From Mycobacterium sp. (GTDB lineage: Bacteria; Actinomycetota; Actinomycetes; Mycobacteriales; Mycobacteriaceae), in NCBI RefSeq assembly GCF_004298145.1, contig NZ_SCRH01000017.1, positions 62,001 to 126,000 of the forward strand: a stretch of 64,000 nt of DNA, in the 5' to 3' direction. Every line of letters starts with the position of its first letter. Position 1 is the stretch's first letter. This document shows positions 55,934 to 64,000 of the stretch, piece by piece. Position numbers and translations under genes: made by a program. The notes beneath the pieces are model-generated. The model was not told the origin of the DNA, ran no database searches, and saw nothing but the letters and a program-made list of their open reading frames with translations.

Positions 55934-58056
55934 GCCTTATCGCTGCCGCATCGCCGCGCCTGCGCGGCGGCGTCGCCGGCGGCGGCGTGCATACCGATCG
56001 ACGTCAGCTCGTCCGACACCGCCCGCAGCGCCGCGGCATCGGCGGCGGTAAGCGCGCGGGCATGGGCCAACGCGATTCTGCCCACGACACAGTCGATCTC
56101 GCCGCACAGCCGGGCCAACGGATCGGCGGCCCGGCTGTCACCGAGCCGCACCGCCTCGTGCCAGACGCGCACTGCGACGGCCCGCTGCCCGCCCCGTTCG
56201 GCCGCGCGGGCGGCATCGCGCGCGGCGGCCACCGCACCGTGCGAGTCGCGCATCAAGGCCAGCCGCCATGCCCGCGCCACCCCGAGTTCGGGTGCGAACA
56301 ACGCGGACTTGGTTCCGTGCCGGGATTCGGCTCTGCTCAACGCTTTCGCCGTCGCGGCGGTGTCGCCCAGTTGGGCCAGCGCCGTGGCCAACAAGGTCAG
56401 CGACAGCGGGCCCCACGAATAGCCGGTGCGTTGCAGAATAGCTGCAGCCGGGGCTAGTAACGTTGCTGCAGAAGAGAATTCACCGTCGGTGATCAACACA
56501 TGCGCCAGCAGCACCTCGCCGATCGCGCGGCCCGGCTGCTGCAATTCGGCGAAGTCGGTGAACTGCCGGGCGAGTTGGCGGGCCTCGTCGAGCCGGCCCG
56601 CCAACATCAGCGTGGTCGTTTGGCCGAGCCCAATGGTGAACCGAAGCAACCCGGGATGTTCGGCGCCCAGGGCGCGCTGCGCCAGCGGCTCGACGTCATC
56701 GAATCGGCCCTGCCGCGCCGCGCACAACGCGGCCGCGCTCCCGGCCCAGGCCACCGCCTGGTCATCGGCCGACGGTGAGGCGAGCACGTCGCCGGCGACC
56801 TTGACCGCGTGCGCGACGTTGCCCGCGTTCATCGCGAAGGTCGCGCTCAACGCGTCGAGGGTGTTCCGCGGGCCGGTATCCGCGACGCGGTTGCGGACGG
56901 TCCGCAGGAACGCGGTGGCGCGCTCCGGCTCGCTTCGCATCCAGAACTGGTTCGCCGCCCGCAGCAAGGCCCAGTCCATGAGGGCGGCTTCGGTCAACCC
57001 GGTGGAGTCGACGTCGGCCAACACCGAATCGGCCTCGCGGCCACGACCCTGCCACGCCAGCGCGTGTGCCAGCGCGAGCCGGGCCGCCAGGCCGGCGGAG
57101 CGCTCGAGCGCCGAGCGGGCCAGCCGCTCGCCCAGTGGCAGGTCGCCCAGTCGCAACGCCTGCTGCGCGGCGGCGACGACGTCGGCGGGCCGTGGGGGCG
57201 CGCCGCTGTCCAGCGCCAACGACACCAGCCGCAGCCGGTCGCTGAGGTGGTCGGACGGATGCCGTGACAGCAGCTCGACCAGCTCGGTGCGTCGCTGGCG
57301 CGCGTCGTCGGGGTCGAGCGCGGCCCGCGCCCGATCGGCGAACAGCGGGTGCGCCGTATACACGACCGGGTCGTCGGAAGTCCCGCCCCGCACCCGGGTC
57401 TCGGCCGCGCCCCACTTGACCGTCTCCGCCACCGCGCCGTCGCCGGCGAGGACGGTCAGATCGGCGAGCGACAGCGGCTCGCAGATGGCGAGGTAGTCCA
57501 GCACCGCCCGTGCCGCCGCGGGCAGCTCGGTGAGGAAGGCGTCGACCTCACTGGGCGGCGTCGTCCCGCCGGGCGCCTCGATATCGATCCGGGCGAGCAG
57601 CCCGTCGCCCCACAGCGCGGCGATCGCGTCGGGGGCGGAATCGGCGCGGGCGGTGACGATCAGGCGCGCCCCGCCGGCCCGCGCCAGCTGGTAGACCAGC
57701 GTGGCCGATAGCACGTCCAGGTGTTGGGCGTCGTCGATGACGAGCAGCAGGTCATCACCGCCCAGGGAGGCGCGGGCGGCCCGCAGCAGCGCGGCGGGCT
57801 TGCCGATGTCGGCGATCTGCACCAGATGGCTGAAGGCCCCGAACGGGACCGCGCGTTCGGTCGGGGTGCCGGTGACCCAACGGATCAGCGTGCCGGGATG
57901 CTGATCGGCGAAGTGCTCGGCCGCGACGCGGGCCAAGGTGGATTTGCCGACACCGTCGGGTCCCAACACCACCGCGCCCCGGCCCCCGTCGCCCAAGGCC
58001 CCGTCCAGCCGCTCTGAGGCCGTCGCATGTTGGGGGACGTTCCATCGAATCGGCAC
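55930..58056 (-). CDS. STAND/AAA ATPase, LuxR-like but without HTH (Rv1204c-like)
   Basis: A 708-residue protein with an N-terminal P-loop ([11 protein letters not shown], residues about 30-40) and Walker [12 protein letters not shown] near 110, followed by a long helical, TPR-like region rich in Ala/Leu/Arg. This is the build of MalT/LAL-type regulators, but the C-terminus ([17 protein letters not shown]) lacks the LuxR-type DNA-binding domain. It corresponds in position to Rv1204c. Role unknown; perhaps signalling through protein contacts. Confidence 0.75.
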   Translation of the reverse strand: MPIRWNVPQHATASERLDGALGDGGRGAVVLGPDGVGKSTLARVAAEHFADQHPGTLIRWVTGTPTERAVPFGAFSHLVQIADIGKPAALLRAARASLGGDDLLLVIDDAQHLDVLSATLVYQLARAGGARLIVTARADSAPDAIAALWGDGLLARIDIEAPGGTTPPSEVDAFLTELPAAARAVLDYLAICEPLSLADLTVLAGDGAVAETVKWGAAETRVRGGTSDDPVVYTAHPLFADRARAALDPDDARQRRTELVELLSRHPSDHLSDRLRLVSLALDSGAPPRPADVVAAAQQALRLGDLPLGERLARSALERSAGLAARLALAHALAWQGRGREADSVLADVDSTGLTEAALMDWALLRAANQFWMRSEPERATAFLRTVRNRVADTGPRNTLDALSATFAMNAGNVAHAVKVAGDVLASPSADDQAVAWAGSAAALCAARQGRFDDVEPLAQRALGAEHPGLLRFTIGLGQTTTLMLAGRLDEARQLARQFTDFAELQQPGRAIGEVLLAHVLITDGEFSSAATLLAPAAAILQRTGYSWGPLSLTLLATALAQLGDTAATAKALSRAESRHGTKSALFAPELGVARAWRLALMRDSHGAVAAARDAARAAERGGQRAVAVRVWHEAVRLGDSRAADPLARLCGEIDCVVGRIALAHARALTAADAAALRAVSDELTSIGMHAAAGDAAAQARRCGSDKA

Positions 58057-58143
58057 TGCCGGATTTTATGGCGCACGAGCCCGCCGGCAAGGCGAAAGCC
58101 CCAGATATGAGGGGCTGTCGCGGTTGGTCTACCTTTGGCGGAT

Positions 58144-58707
58144 ATGCCCGGGGAACGCGATTCAGCAGGCGAGTGGGCGGTGTGTGTGTACTGCGCGTCC
58201 GGCCCGCAGCATCCCGAATTACTCGGCGTCGCTGCGGAACTCGGCGAGGCGATCGCCGAGCGCGGCTGGACTCTGGTGTGGGGCGGCGGTCGTGTTTCGG
58301 CGATGGGCGCGGTGGCGAGCGCGGCGCGGGTCCGCGGCGGCCGCACCGTCGGCGTCATCCCCGAGGTATTGATGCGCCGCGAGATCGCCGACGCCGATGC
58401 CGACGAGCTGATCGTCAGCGACACCCTGCATGAGCGCAAGCAGATCATGGAGGACCGCGCCGACGCGTTCATTGCGCTGCCGGGCGGCATCGGCACCCTC
58501 GACGAGTTGCTCGACACATGGACGGCGGCCTACCTCGGTCTACACGACAAACCCATCGTGCTGCTGGATCCGTTGGGTCACTACGAAGGGCTGTGGCTTT
58601 GGTTGTGCGGATTGCTGGACAGCGGTTACGTCTCCCAGGCGGCGATCGACCGATTGGTGCTGGTCGACAAGGTGAGTGCCGCGGTGGACGCGTGCGCGCC
58701 CGGCTGA
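58144..58707 (+). CDS. Cytokinin riboside 5'-monophosphate phosphoribohydrolase (LOG family)
   Basis: A 187-residue Rossmann-fold protein, same length as Rv1205. The LOG motif LPGGIGTLDEL is at about residues 114-124, and an Arg/Lys pair in LHERKQIMEDRAD supports nucleotide binding. Rv1205 releases cytokinin-type adenines from nucleotides and is a proteasome target in M. tuberculosis. ATG 58144 is preferred over TTG 58135. Confidence 0.9.
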   Translation: MPGERDSAGEWAVCVYCASGPQHPELLGVAAELGEAIAERGWTLVWGGGRVSAMGAVASAARVRGGRTVGVIPEVLMRREIADADADELIVSDTLHERKQIMEDRADAFIALPGGIGTLDELLDTWTAAYLGLHDKPIVLLDPLGHYEGLWLWLCGLLDSGYVSQAAIDRLVLVDKVSAAVDACAPG

Positions 58708-58782
58708 GCCCGCCGACGGTTCGGTCGCCCCTACTAGGCTGTCCGCCGAGCTTTACTTTTGGAAACGAATCGAGGGGATCAC

Positions 58783-60561
58783 GTGTCCGATCGTGACGGG
58801 GGAGCACGCACGGCGGTCAAACTGACCGACATCGCATCTCGGGTGCCGGCCGTGCTGGCCGACCTGCCGGTGATCGCGCGCGGACTGCTGACCGGGCTGC
58901 TGGTCCAGCCGGGCTCCAAGAAATCGATCGGCACGGTGTTCCAGGAGCGGGCCGCCCGCTACGGCGACCGGATCTTCGTGCGGTTCGGCGACCAGCAACT
59001 GACCTACCGCGACGCCAACGCGGCCGCCAACCGATACGCCGCGGTGCTGGCCGCGCGCGGGGTGGGCCACGGCGACGTCGTCGCGATCATGCTGCGCAAC
59101 TCGCCCAACGCCGTGCTCGCCATGCTGGCCGTGGTCAAGTGCGGCGCGGTCGCCGGCATGCTCAATTACCACCAGCGCGGCGAGGTGCTCGCGCACAGCC
59201 TCGGCCTGCTGGAAGCCAAGGTGCTCATCGCCGAGACCGATCTGGTCAGCGCCGTGGCCGAGTGCGGCGGCTCGGGCGGCACCCAGACGCTCACCGTCGA
59301 AGACCTGGAGCGGTTCGCCCTCAGCGCTCCGGCCACCAACCCGGCGTCGGCGTCGGCCGTGCACGCCCGAGACACCGCGTTCTACATCTTCACCTCGGGC
59401 ACAACCGGTTTCCCCAAGGCCAGTGTCATGACGCACTTGCGGTGGCTGAAGGCTCTCGCGGCGTTCGGCGGCATCGGGTTGCGACTCAAGAGTTCGGACA
59501 CCCTTTACTGCTGCCTGCCGCTGTATCACAACAACGCGCTGACCGTGGCGCTGTCGTCGGTGATCAACTCCGGGGCGACGCTGGCGCTGGGCAAGGCGTT
59601 TTCGGCGTCGAAGTTCTGGGACGACGTGATCGCCAATGACGCCACCGCGTTCGTCTACATCGGCGAGATCTGCCGCTACCTGCTCAACCAACCGCCCAAG
59701 CCGACCGACCGGGCGCATCGGGTGCGCGTGATCGGCGGTAACGGGCTGCGCCCGGAGATCTGGGACGAGTTCACGAAACGATTCGGCATCCCGCGCGTCT
59801 GCGAGTTCTACGCCTCCAGCGAGGGCAACACCGCCTTCATCAACATCTTCAACGTGCCCAGGACCACGGGCATCTTTCCGATGCCGGTCGCCTACGTGGA
59901 ATACGACCCCGACACCGGGCAGCCGCTGCGTGACGACAGTGGGCGGGTGCGCCGGGTGCCTGCAGGCCAGCCCGGGCTGCTGCTCAGCCCGGTCAACCGG
60001 CTGCAGCCCTTCGACGGGTACACCGACCAGGAGTCGACCGAGAAGAAGCTGGTGCGCAACGCTTTTCGTGAGGGAGACTGCTGGTTCAACTCGGGCGACG
60101 TGATGAGCCCGCAGGGTCTGGGTCATGCGGCGTTCGTCGACCGGCTCGGCGACACCTTCCGCTGGAAGGGCGAAAACGTGGCCACCACGCAGGTCGAGGC
60201 GGCACTGGCGTCCGACGAGTCCGTCGAGGACTGCACGGTCTTCGGGGTCGAGGTGCCGCGCACCGGTGGTCGGGCCGGGATGGCCGCGGTCAAACTGCGC
60301 GACGGCGCCGAGTTCGACGGGCAGTCCGTCGCCCGCGCCGTGTACGAGCAGCTGCCCGGCTACGCGCTGCCGCTGTTCGTGCGGGTGGTGGAGTCGATCG
60401 AGCAGACCACGACCTTCAAGAGCCGCAAGGTGGAGTTGCGCGAGCAGGCCTACGGCCCCGACGTGCAGGACCCGCTATACGTGCTGGCCGGGCGCGGCGA
60501 CGGCTACGTGCCGTTCTACGACGGGTACCCCGACGAGGTGGCCGAGGGGAAACGCCCGTAG
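58783..60561 (+). CDS. fadD6: Long-chain acyl-CoA synthetase / FATP-like FadD6
   Basis: A 592-residue enzyme of the very-long-chain acyl-CoA synthetase/fatty acid transport protein family. ATP motif YIFTSGTTGFPKASVMTH near residues 207-224; FYASSEGNTAFINIFN (A5-like); VDRLGDTFRWKGENVATTQV near 470. The N-terminal hydrophobic stretch (VPAVLADLPVIARGLLTGLL) may bind the membrane. Matches Rv1206. GTG 58783 after GAGGGG. Confidence 0.9.
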   Translation: MSDRDGGARTAVKLTDIASRVPAVLADLPVIARGLLTGLLVQPGSKKSIGTVFQERAARYGDRIFVRFGDQQLTYRDANAAANRYAAVLAARGVGHGDVVAIMLRNSPNAVLAMLAVVKCGAVAGMLNYHQRGEVLAHSLGLLEAKVLIAETDLVSAVAECGGSGGTQTLTVEDLERFALSAPATNPASASAVHARDTAFYIFTSGTTGFPKASVMTHLRWLKALAAFGGIGLRLKSSDTLYCCLPLYHNNALTVALSSVINSGATLALGKAFSASKFWDDVIANDATAFVYIGEICRYLLNQPPKPTDRAHRVRVIGGNGLRPEIWDEFTKRFGIPRVCEFYASSEGNTAFINIFNVPRTTGIFPMPVAYVEYDPDTGQPLRDDSGRVRRVPAGQPGLLLSPVNRLQPFDGYTDQESTEKKLVRNAFREGDCWFNSGDVMSPQGLGHAAFVDRLGDTFRWKGENVATTQVEAALASDESVEDCTVFGVEVPRTGGRAGMAAVKLRDGAEFDGQSVARAVYEQLPGYALPLFVRVVESIEQTTTFKSRKVELREQAYGPDVQDPLYVLAGRGDGYVPFYDGYPDEVAEGKRP

Positions 60562-60579
60562 GGCCGACTGTGCCGACTG

Positions 60580-60611
60580 CGCCGACTGTGCGCCCTGCCG
60601 CACAGTCGGCG
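60580..60611 (+). terminator. Perfect 13-bp hairpin after fadD6
   Basis: CGCCGACTGTGCG and CGCACAGTCGGCG flank the 6-base loop CCCTGC, 18 bases after the fadD6 stop. No U-tract. The 5' arm sits in a short run of GCCGACTG repeats (60563-60590). Very stable; the best candidate for the fadD6 terminator. Confidence 0.7.
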
Positions 60612-60614
60612 TCC

Positions 60615-60636
60615 AGTGTGCGGTTAGCCGCACACT
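60615..60636 (+). terminator. Second hairpin, perfect 9-bp stem
   Basis: AGTGTGCGG-TTAG-CCGCACACT, three bases after the first hairpin and 47 bases before folP2. Part of the same tandem structure; a second terminator or an RNA-processing site. Confidence 0.55.
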
Positions 60637-60683
60637 CGCATCCCCGAGCCGCGCCCGACCCGGTGACCGGGCACCATATACGT

Positions 60684-61613
60684 GTGCAATCGACACCGTC
60701 GGCGTCAGCCGGCCAATCGACACCGTCGGCGCCAGCCGGCCAATCGATGCTGTGCGGCCGCCCGGTCGCAGGCGATCGCGCGCTGATCATGGCGATCATC
60801 AACCGCACCCCGGATTCGTTTTATGACAAGGGGGCGACCTTCAGCGACGAGGCCGCCAGGGCGGCCGTGCACCGGGCCGTGGCCGACGGCGCCGATGTCA
60901 TCGACGTCGGCGGCGTCAAGGCCGGCCCGGGCCAAGAGGTCGACGCCGACGCCGAGATCGCCCGACTGGTGCCGTTCATCGAATGGCTGCGCGGCGCCTA
61001 CCCTAACCAGGTGATCAGCGCCGATACGTGGCGCGCCGAGGTCGCCAAGGTGGCCTGCGCGGCGGGTGCGGACCTGATCAACGACACCTGGGCCGGCATC
61101 GACCCCGTCCTGCCGGAGGTGGCCGCGGAGTTCGGGGCGGGCCTGGTGTGTTCGCACACCGGCAACGCTCGGCCGCGCACACGCCCGTTCCGCGTGACCT
61201 ATGGAACCAGCCCGCGCGGCGTGGTCGACGACGTCATCGCCCAGGTCACCACCGCCGCCGAGCGGGCGGTCGCGTGCGGTGTGGCCCGCAAACGGGTGCT
61301 GATCGACCCGACCCACGATTTCGGCAAGAACACCTTCCACGGGCTGCTGCTGTTGCGCCACGTCGGCGATCTCGTTAACACCGGGTGGCCGGTACTCATG
61401 GCTTTGAGTAACAAGGACTTCGTCGGGGAGACTCTGGGTGTGGAATTGACCGAGCGGCTCGAGGGAACGTTGGCGGCCACCGCGCTGGCGGCGGCCGCCG
61501 GTGCGCGGATGTTTCGCGTGCACCAGGTCGCGGAGACCCGCCGGGTGCTGGAAATGGTGGCCTCGATCCAGGGGACACGCCCGCCGGCCCGCACGGTGAG
61601 GGGGCTCGCATGA
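60684..61613 (+). CDS. folP2: Dihydropteroate synthase homologue FolP2
   Basis: A 309-residue TIM-barrel protein of the DHPS family: IMAIINRTPDSFYDKG near the start, VIDVGGVKAGPGQEVDADAE, ISADTW, LINDTW and VLIDPTHDFGKN. Rv1207 is the second DHPS homologue of M. tuberculosis and is reported not to replace FolP1; differences in the catalytic loops (for example VIDVGGVKAGPG in place of the classic DVGGESTRPG) fit that. The N-terminus has 9-residue repeats. GTG 60684. Its stop overlaps gpgS (ATGA), suggesting a role tied to envelope sugar metabolism. Confidence 0.88.
   Translation: MQSTPSASAGQSTPSAPAGQSMLCGRPVAGDRALIMAIINRTPDSFYDKGATFSDEAARAAVHRAVADGADVIDVGGVKAGPGQEVDADAEIARLVPFIEWLRGAYPNQVISADTWRAEVAKVACAAGADLINDTWAGIDPVLPEVAAEFGAGLVCSHTGNARPRTRPFRVTYGTSPRGVVDDVIAQVTTAAERAVACGVARKRVLIDPTHDFGKNTFHGLLLLRHVGDLVNTGWPVLMALSNKDFVGETLGVELTERLEGTLAATALAAAAGARMFRVHQVAETRRVLEMVASIQGTRPPARTVRGLA
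60691..60744 (+). repeat. 27-bp tandem repeat in the folP2 5' end
   Basis: Two copies, 60691-60717 and 60718-60744, differing at one base, encode STPSASAGQ and STPSAPAGQ; a third truncated copy follows (SMLCG). M. tuberculosis FolP2 carries similar STPPALAGH repeats in a different number, so the length is likely variable and dispensable. Confidence 0.85.
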
Positions 61614-62608
61614 CGACATCGGACCTGGTCGCCGGCGATCTCGCCAGCGACGGGATGCTGGCCGCCCGGCCGGGAGACACCTGGTTGGCCAACCGCAGCT
61701 GGAACCGTCCCAGCTGGACCATCGCCGAACTGGAGGCCGCCAAGGCCGGGCGGACCATCTCGGTGGTGCTGCCTGCCCTCGACGAGGAAGAAACCATCGA
61801 GTCGGTGATCGAAAGCATCTCACCGCTGGTCGATGGGCTGGTCGACGAGCTGATCGTGCTGGACTCCGGCTCTACCGACGACACCGAGATCCGGGCCGTC
61901 GCCGCCGGTGCCCGCGTCGTCAGCCGCGAGCAGGCGCTTCCCGAGGTGCCGATACGGCCCGGCAAGGGCGAGGCGCTGTGGCGTTCGCTGGCGGCCACCC
62001 GCGGCGACATCGTGGTGTTCGTCGACTCCGACCTGATCAACCCGCACCCGATGTTCGTGCCGTGGCTGGTCGGGCCCCTGGTCACCGGCGACGGTGTTCA
62101 CCTGGTCAAGAGTTTCTACCGCAGGCCCCTCATCGTCGCCGACGTGGGCGGCAGCGCGGGCGCCACCGGCGGCGGGCGGGTCACCGAGCTGGTGGCCCGG
62201 CCGTTGCTTGCGGCGCTGCGGCCCGAGCTGGGCGGCGTGCTGCAGCCGCTCGGCGGCGAATACGCCGCCACCAGGGAGCTGCTGACCTCGGTGCCGTTCG
62301 CCCCGGGCTACGGCGTGGAGATCGGCCTGCTGGTGGACACCTTCGACCGACTGGGTCTGGACGCGATCGCCCAGGTCAACCTGGGTGTGCGGGCGCACCG
62401 CAACCGGCCGTTGGCCGAGCTGGGCGCGATGAGCCGCCAGGTCATCGCGACCCTGCTGTCGCGCTGCGGGATTCACGACTCCGGGGTCGGACTGACCCAG
62501 TTCGTGGCCGTCGGGCCCGACGGGCCCAATGGTCAGAGCTACACCCAGCACACCTCGCCGGTGTCGCTGGCGGACCGGCCGCCGATGCAGGTGATCAGAC
62601 CCCGGTAG
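61610..62608 (+). CDS. gpgS: Glucosyl-3-phosphoglycerate synthase
   Basis: A 332-residue GT-A glycosyltransferase (GT81). It makes glucosyl-3-phosphoglycerate, the first step toward methylglucose lipopolysaccharide, which modulates fatty acid synthase I. Motifs: VVLPALDEEETIESV, LDSGSTDDT and the metal-binding VDSDLINP (DxD). Matches Rv1208. ATG 61610 overlaps the folP2 stop. Confidence 0.93.
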   Translation: MTTSDLVAGDLASDGMLAARPGDTWLANRSWNRPSWTIAELEAAKAGRTISVVLPALDEEETIESVIESISPLVDGLVDELIVLDSGSTDDTEIRAVAAGARVVSREQALPEVPIRPGKGEALWRSLAATRGDIVVFVDSDLINPHPMFVPWLVGPLVTGDGVHLVKSFYRRPLIVADVGGSAGATGGGRVTELVARPLLAALRPELGGVLQPLGGEYAATRELLTSVPFAPGYGVEIGLLVDTFDRLGLDAIAQVNLGVRAHRNRPLAELGAMSRQVIATLLSRCGIHDSGVGLTQFVAVGPDGPNGQSYTQHTSPVSLADRPPMQVIRPR

Positions 62609-62666
62609 GTCCCGGCGGGTCACGCTGGACGTCGCGGTGTCGGCGGCATAGGGCAATATCGATCCC

Positions 62667-63026
62667 GTGGCGTTGGTGTTGCTGTACCTGGTGGTTCTGG
62701 TGCTGGTGGCGATCGTCCTGTTCGGCGCGGCCAGCCTGTTGTTCGGTCGCGGTGAGCAGCTGCCGCCCCTGCCGCGGGGGACGACGGCGACGGTGCTGCC
62801 CGCCTACGGGGTGACCGGTTCCGACGTCGACGCCGTCAAGTTCACCCAGGTGCTGCGCGGATACAAAACCAGCGAGGTCGACTGGGTGCTGGATCGGCTC
62901 GCCCGCGAGCTGGAGGCTCTGCGCGGCCAGTTGGCCGCGGTGCACGCCTCGCCGGTCGCCGAACCGCAGACCGAGGACGATTCCGGGGAACCCGGCGAGG
63001 GCGAGGATCGTCAGGACTCAATGTGA
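62667..63026 (+). CDS. Membrane-anchored DivIVA-domain protein (Rv1209-like)
   Basis: A 119-residue protein with one N-terminal transmembrane helix (VLLYLVVLVLVAIVLFGAA) and a short DivIVA-like segment: VDAVKFTQVLRGYKTSEVDW then VLDRLARELEALRGQL, which can form a coiled coil. Acidic C-terminal tail. Such proteins often localise at the pole or septum; this is inference. Its stop overlaps tagA (GTGA). Confidence 0.8.
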   Translation: MALVLLYLVVLVLVAIVLFGAASLLFGRGEQLPPLPRGTTATVLPAYGVTGSDVDAVKFTQVLRGYKTSEVDWVLDRLARELEALRGQLAAVHASPVAEPQTEDDSGEPGEGEDRQDSM

Positions 63027-63604
63027 GCGACGACGAGCTGGTTCGGTGCGGCTGGGCAGCCATTCGGCCCGGGCCGGACTTCGAGATGTACCGCGATTAT
63101 CACGACCAGGAGTGGGGCCGCCCGTTGCACGACGGCGTGGCCCTGTTCGAGCGGATGAGCCTGGAGGCCTTTCAGAGCGGCCTGTCGTGGCTGATCATCC
63201 TGCGCAAACGGGAGAATTTCCGGCGCGCGTTCTCCGGCTTTGACATCACGGCGGTCGCCGAGTACACCGACGCCGACGTGCAGCGGCTGCTGGCGGATCA
63301 GGGAATCGTGCGCAACCGCGCCAAGATTGAGGCGACGATCGCCAACGCGCGCGCGGCCGCGGAGCTGGGAACTTCGGCGGACCTGGCGGAGCTGCTGTGG
63401 TCGTTTGCGCCGCCGCCGAGGTCACGGCCGGCCGAGGGGTCCCAAATTCCCTCGGCCACTGACGAATCGAAGGCCATGGCGCGTGAGCTCAAGCGGCGCG
63501 GCTTCCGCTTCGTGGGCCCGACCACCGCGTATGCCTTGATGCAGGCGACCGGAATGGTCGACGACCATATCCGTGGTTGCTGGGTGCCCCCGACCGCCCC
63601 CTGA
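63023..63604 (+). CDS. tagA: DNA-3-methyladenine glycosylase I
   Basis: A 193-residue TagI-family base-excision repair enzyme removing 3-methyladenine. Conserved parts: RCGWA near the N-terminus (zinc-snap Cys), YHDQEWGRPLHD, FERMSLEAFQSGLSWLIIL with the catalytic Glu, and a C-terminal FVGPTTAYALMQATGMVDDH. Matches Rv1210. GTG 63023 overlaps the preceding stop. Confidence 0.92.
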   Translation: MSDDELVRCGWAAIRPGPDFEMYRDYHDQEWGRPLHDGVALFERMSLEAFQSGLSWLIILRKRENFRRAFSGFDITAVAEYTDADVQRLLADQGIVRNRAKIEATIANARAAAELGTSADLAELLWSFAPPPRSRPAEGSQIPSATDESKAMARELKRRGFRFVGPTTAYALMQATGMVDDHIRGCWVPPTAP

Positions 63605-63770
63605 GCACACAGTTGTGGGTCTTTGTACAAGCGGTGACCTGGATAGGGGACAATGGGGGGGTGATAACTCAGTTCGACGCCGGGTATGGCTTGAAATTCG
63701 CTGGCGGGGCATGCTCGGTGCCGACCAGGTCCGCACGGCCGGGCCAGCTCGAACCTGGAGGGAGTACTCG

Positions 63771-63944
63771 ATGGCGGCGATGAAGCCCCGGACCGGAGAC
63801 GGTCCTCTGGAAGCAACGAAGGAGGGGCGCGGCATCGTGATGCGGGTACCACTTGAAGGTGGAGGTCGACTGGTCGTCGAGCTGACGCCCGACGAGGCCG
63901 CTGCCCTCGGTGACGAACTCAAGGGCGTCACAAGCTCCAGCTAG
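63771..63944 (+). CDS. DUF3117 small protein (Rv1211-like)
   Basis: A 57-residue highly conserved actinobacterial protein: MAAMKPRTGDGPLEATKEGR then VPLEGGGRLVVELTPDEAAA. ATG 63771 follows TGGAGGGAG by a normal spacing, so it is preferred over the in-frame ATG 63711, which would give 77 residues. No signal or membrane segment. Function unknown. The 166-base spacer before it (63605-63770) probably holds its promoter, but no clear hexamers were picked. Confidence 0.85.
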   Translation: MAAMKPRTGDGPLEATKEGRGIVMRVPLEGGGRLVVELTPDEAAALGDELKGVTSSS

Positions 63945-63973
63945 GGCTTGCCGCCGAACGGGACTCGGCGGTG

Positions 63974-64000
63974 CTACGCGCACACCTTCCGATAGATCTC
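63974..64000 (-). CDS. glgA: Glycogen synthase GlgA, last codons (partial)
   Basis: Eight codons (EIYRKVCA) and a TAG stop on the minus strand reach the window edge. The peptide and the position after Rv1210-Rv1211 fit the C-terminus of glgA (Rv1212c, an alpha-maltose-1-phosphate/glycogen glycosyltransferase). Too short for a firm call. Confidence 0.5.
   Translation of the reverse strand, partial: EIYRKVCA

Overview
The window is chromosomal DNA of a Mycobacterium that is not of the M. tuberculosis complex. The high GC content, PE and PPE proteins, mycothiol and F420 genes, an MmpL transporter with a mycocerosic-type polyketide synthase, and gene order all point there. The backbone follows the M. 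tuberculosis stretch from Rv1165 (typA) to Rv1212c (glgA) almost gene for gene, with several insertions and losses. Gene comparisons to M. tuberculosis are from memory of those proteins, not from a search.

Layout. (1) 1-8920: typA end, lpqW, a TetR regulator, mshB (mycothiol), a small ORF and an Rv1171-like membrane protein, fbiC (F420), a maleylpyruvate-isomerase-like protein, the TB8.4-like secreted protein and ferredoxin fdxC. (2) 8959-12618: a DapC-type aminotransferase, a 58-bp MIRU-like tandem repeat and a KimA-like potassium transporter with a C-terminal OB-fold. (3) 13077-29197: a lipid locus like the M. tuberculosis acyltrehalose (DAT/PAT) cluster. It has one intact PKS, a decayed papA3 relic, mmpL10, a chp acyltransferase, a Sap/GAP-type membrane protein and fadD21. 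A cysC-sat-unknown operon, which would make PAPS, sits in the middle. (4) 29303-31343: a PPE2-like gene behind a cobalamin riboswitch. (5) 31433-35720: the proline utilisation set pruC, rocA/pruB, pruA. (6) 35714-47457: a nine-gene leftward catabolic operon (P450, two acyl-CoA dehydrogenases, MaoC, DUF35, a second hot-dog hydratase, Ltp2-like aldolase, alcohol dehydrogenase, TetR) that looks like a second copy of the cholesterol side-chain igr operon, with a divergent aldehyde dehydrogenase and a double CoA-transferase. (7) 47501-55933: an Rv1191-like hydrolase, fadD36, an MFS carrier, dapD, a PE/PPE pair, a 56-bp tandem repeat and dapE. (8) 55930-64000: a STAND ATPase, LOG, fadD6, folP2, gpgS, a DivIVA-like protein, tagA, a DUF3117 protein and the last codons of glgA.

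How it fits together. dapC-like, dapD and dapE serve the succinylase branch of diaminopimelate and lysine synthesis. The lipid locus would build, activate, transfer and export methyl-branched acyl chains, but its PapA acyltransferase is broken, and the added PAPS genes and Sap protein recall the sulfolipid-1 locus. The igr-like operon would shorten the side chain of a steroid or similar substrate under its own TetR regulator. No tRNA, rRNA, CRISPR array or intact insertion sequence was seen.
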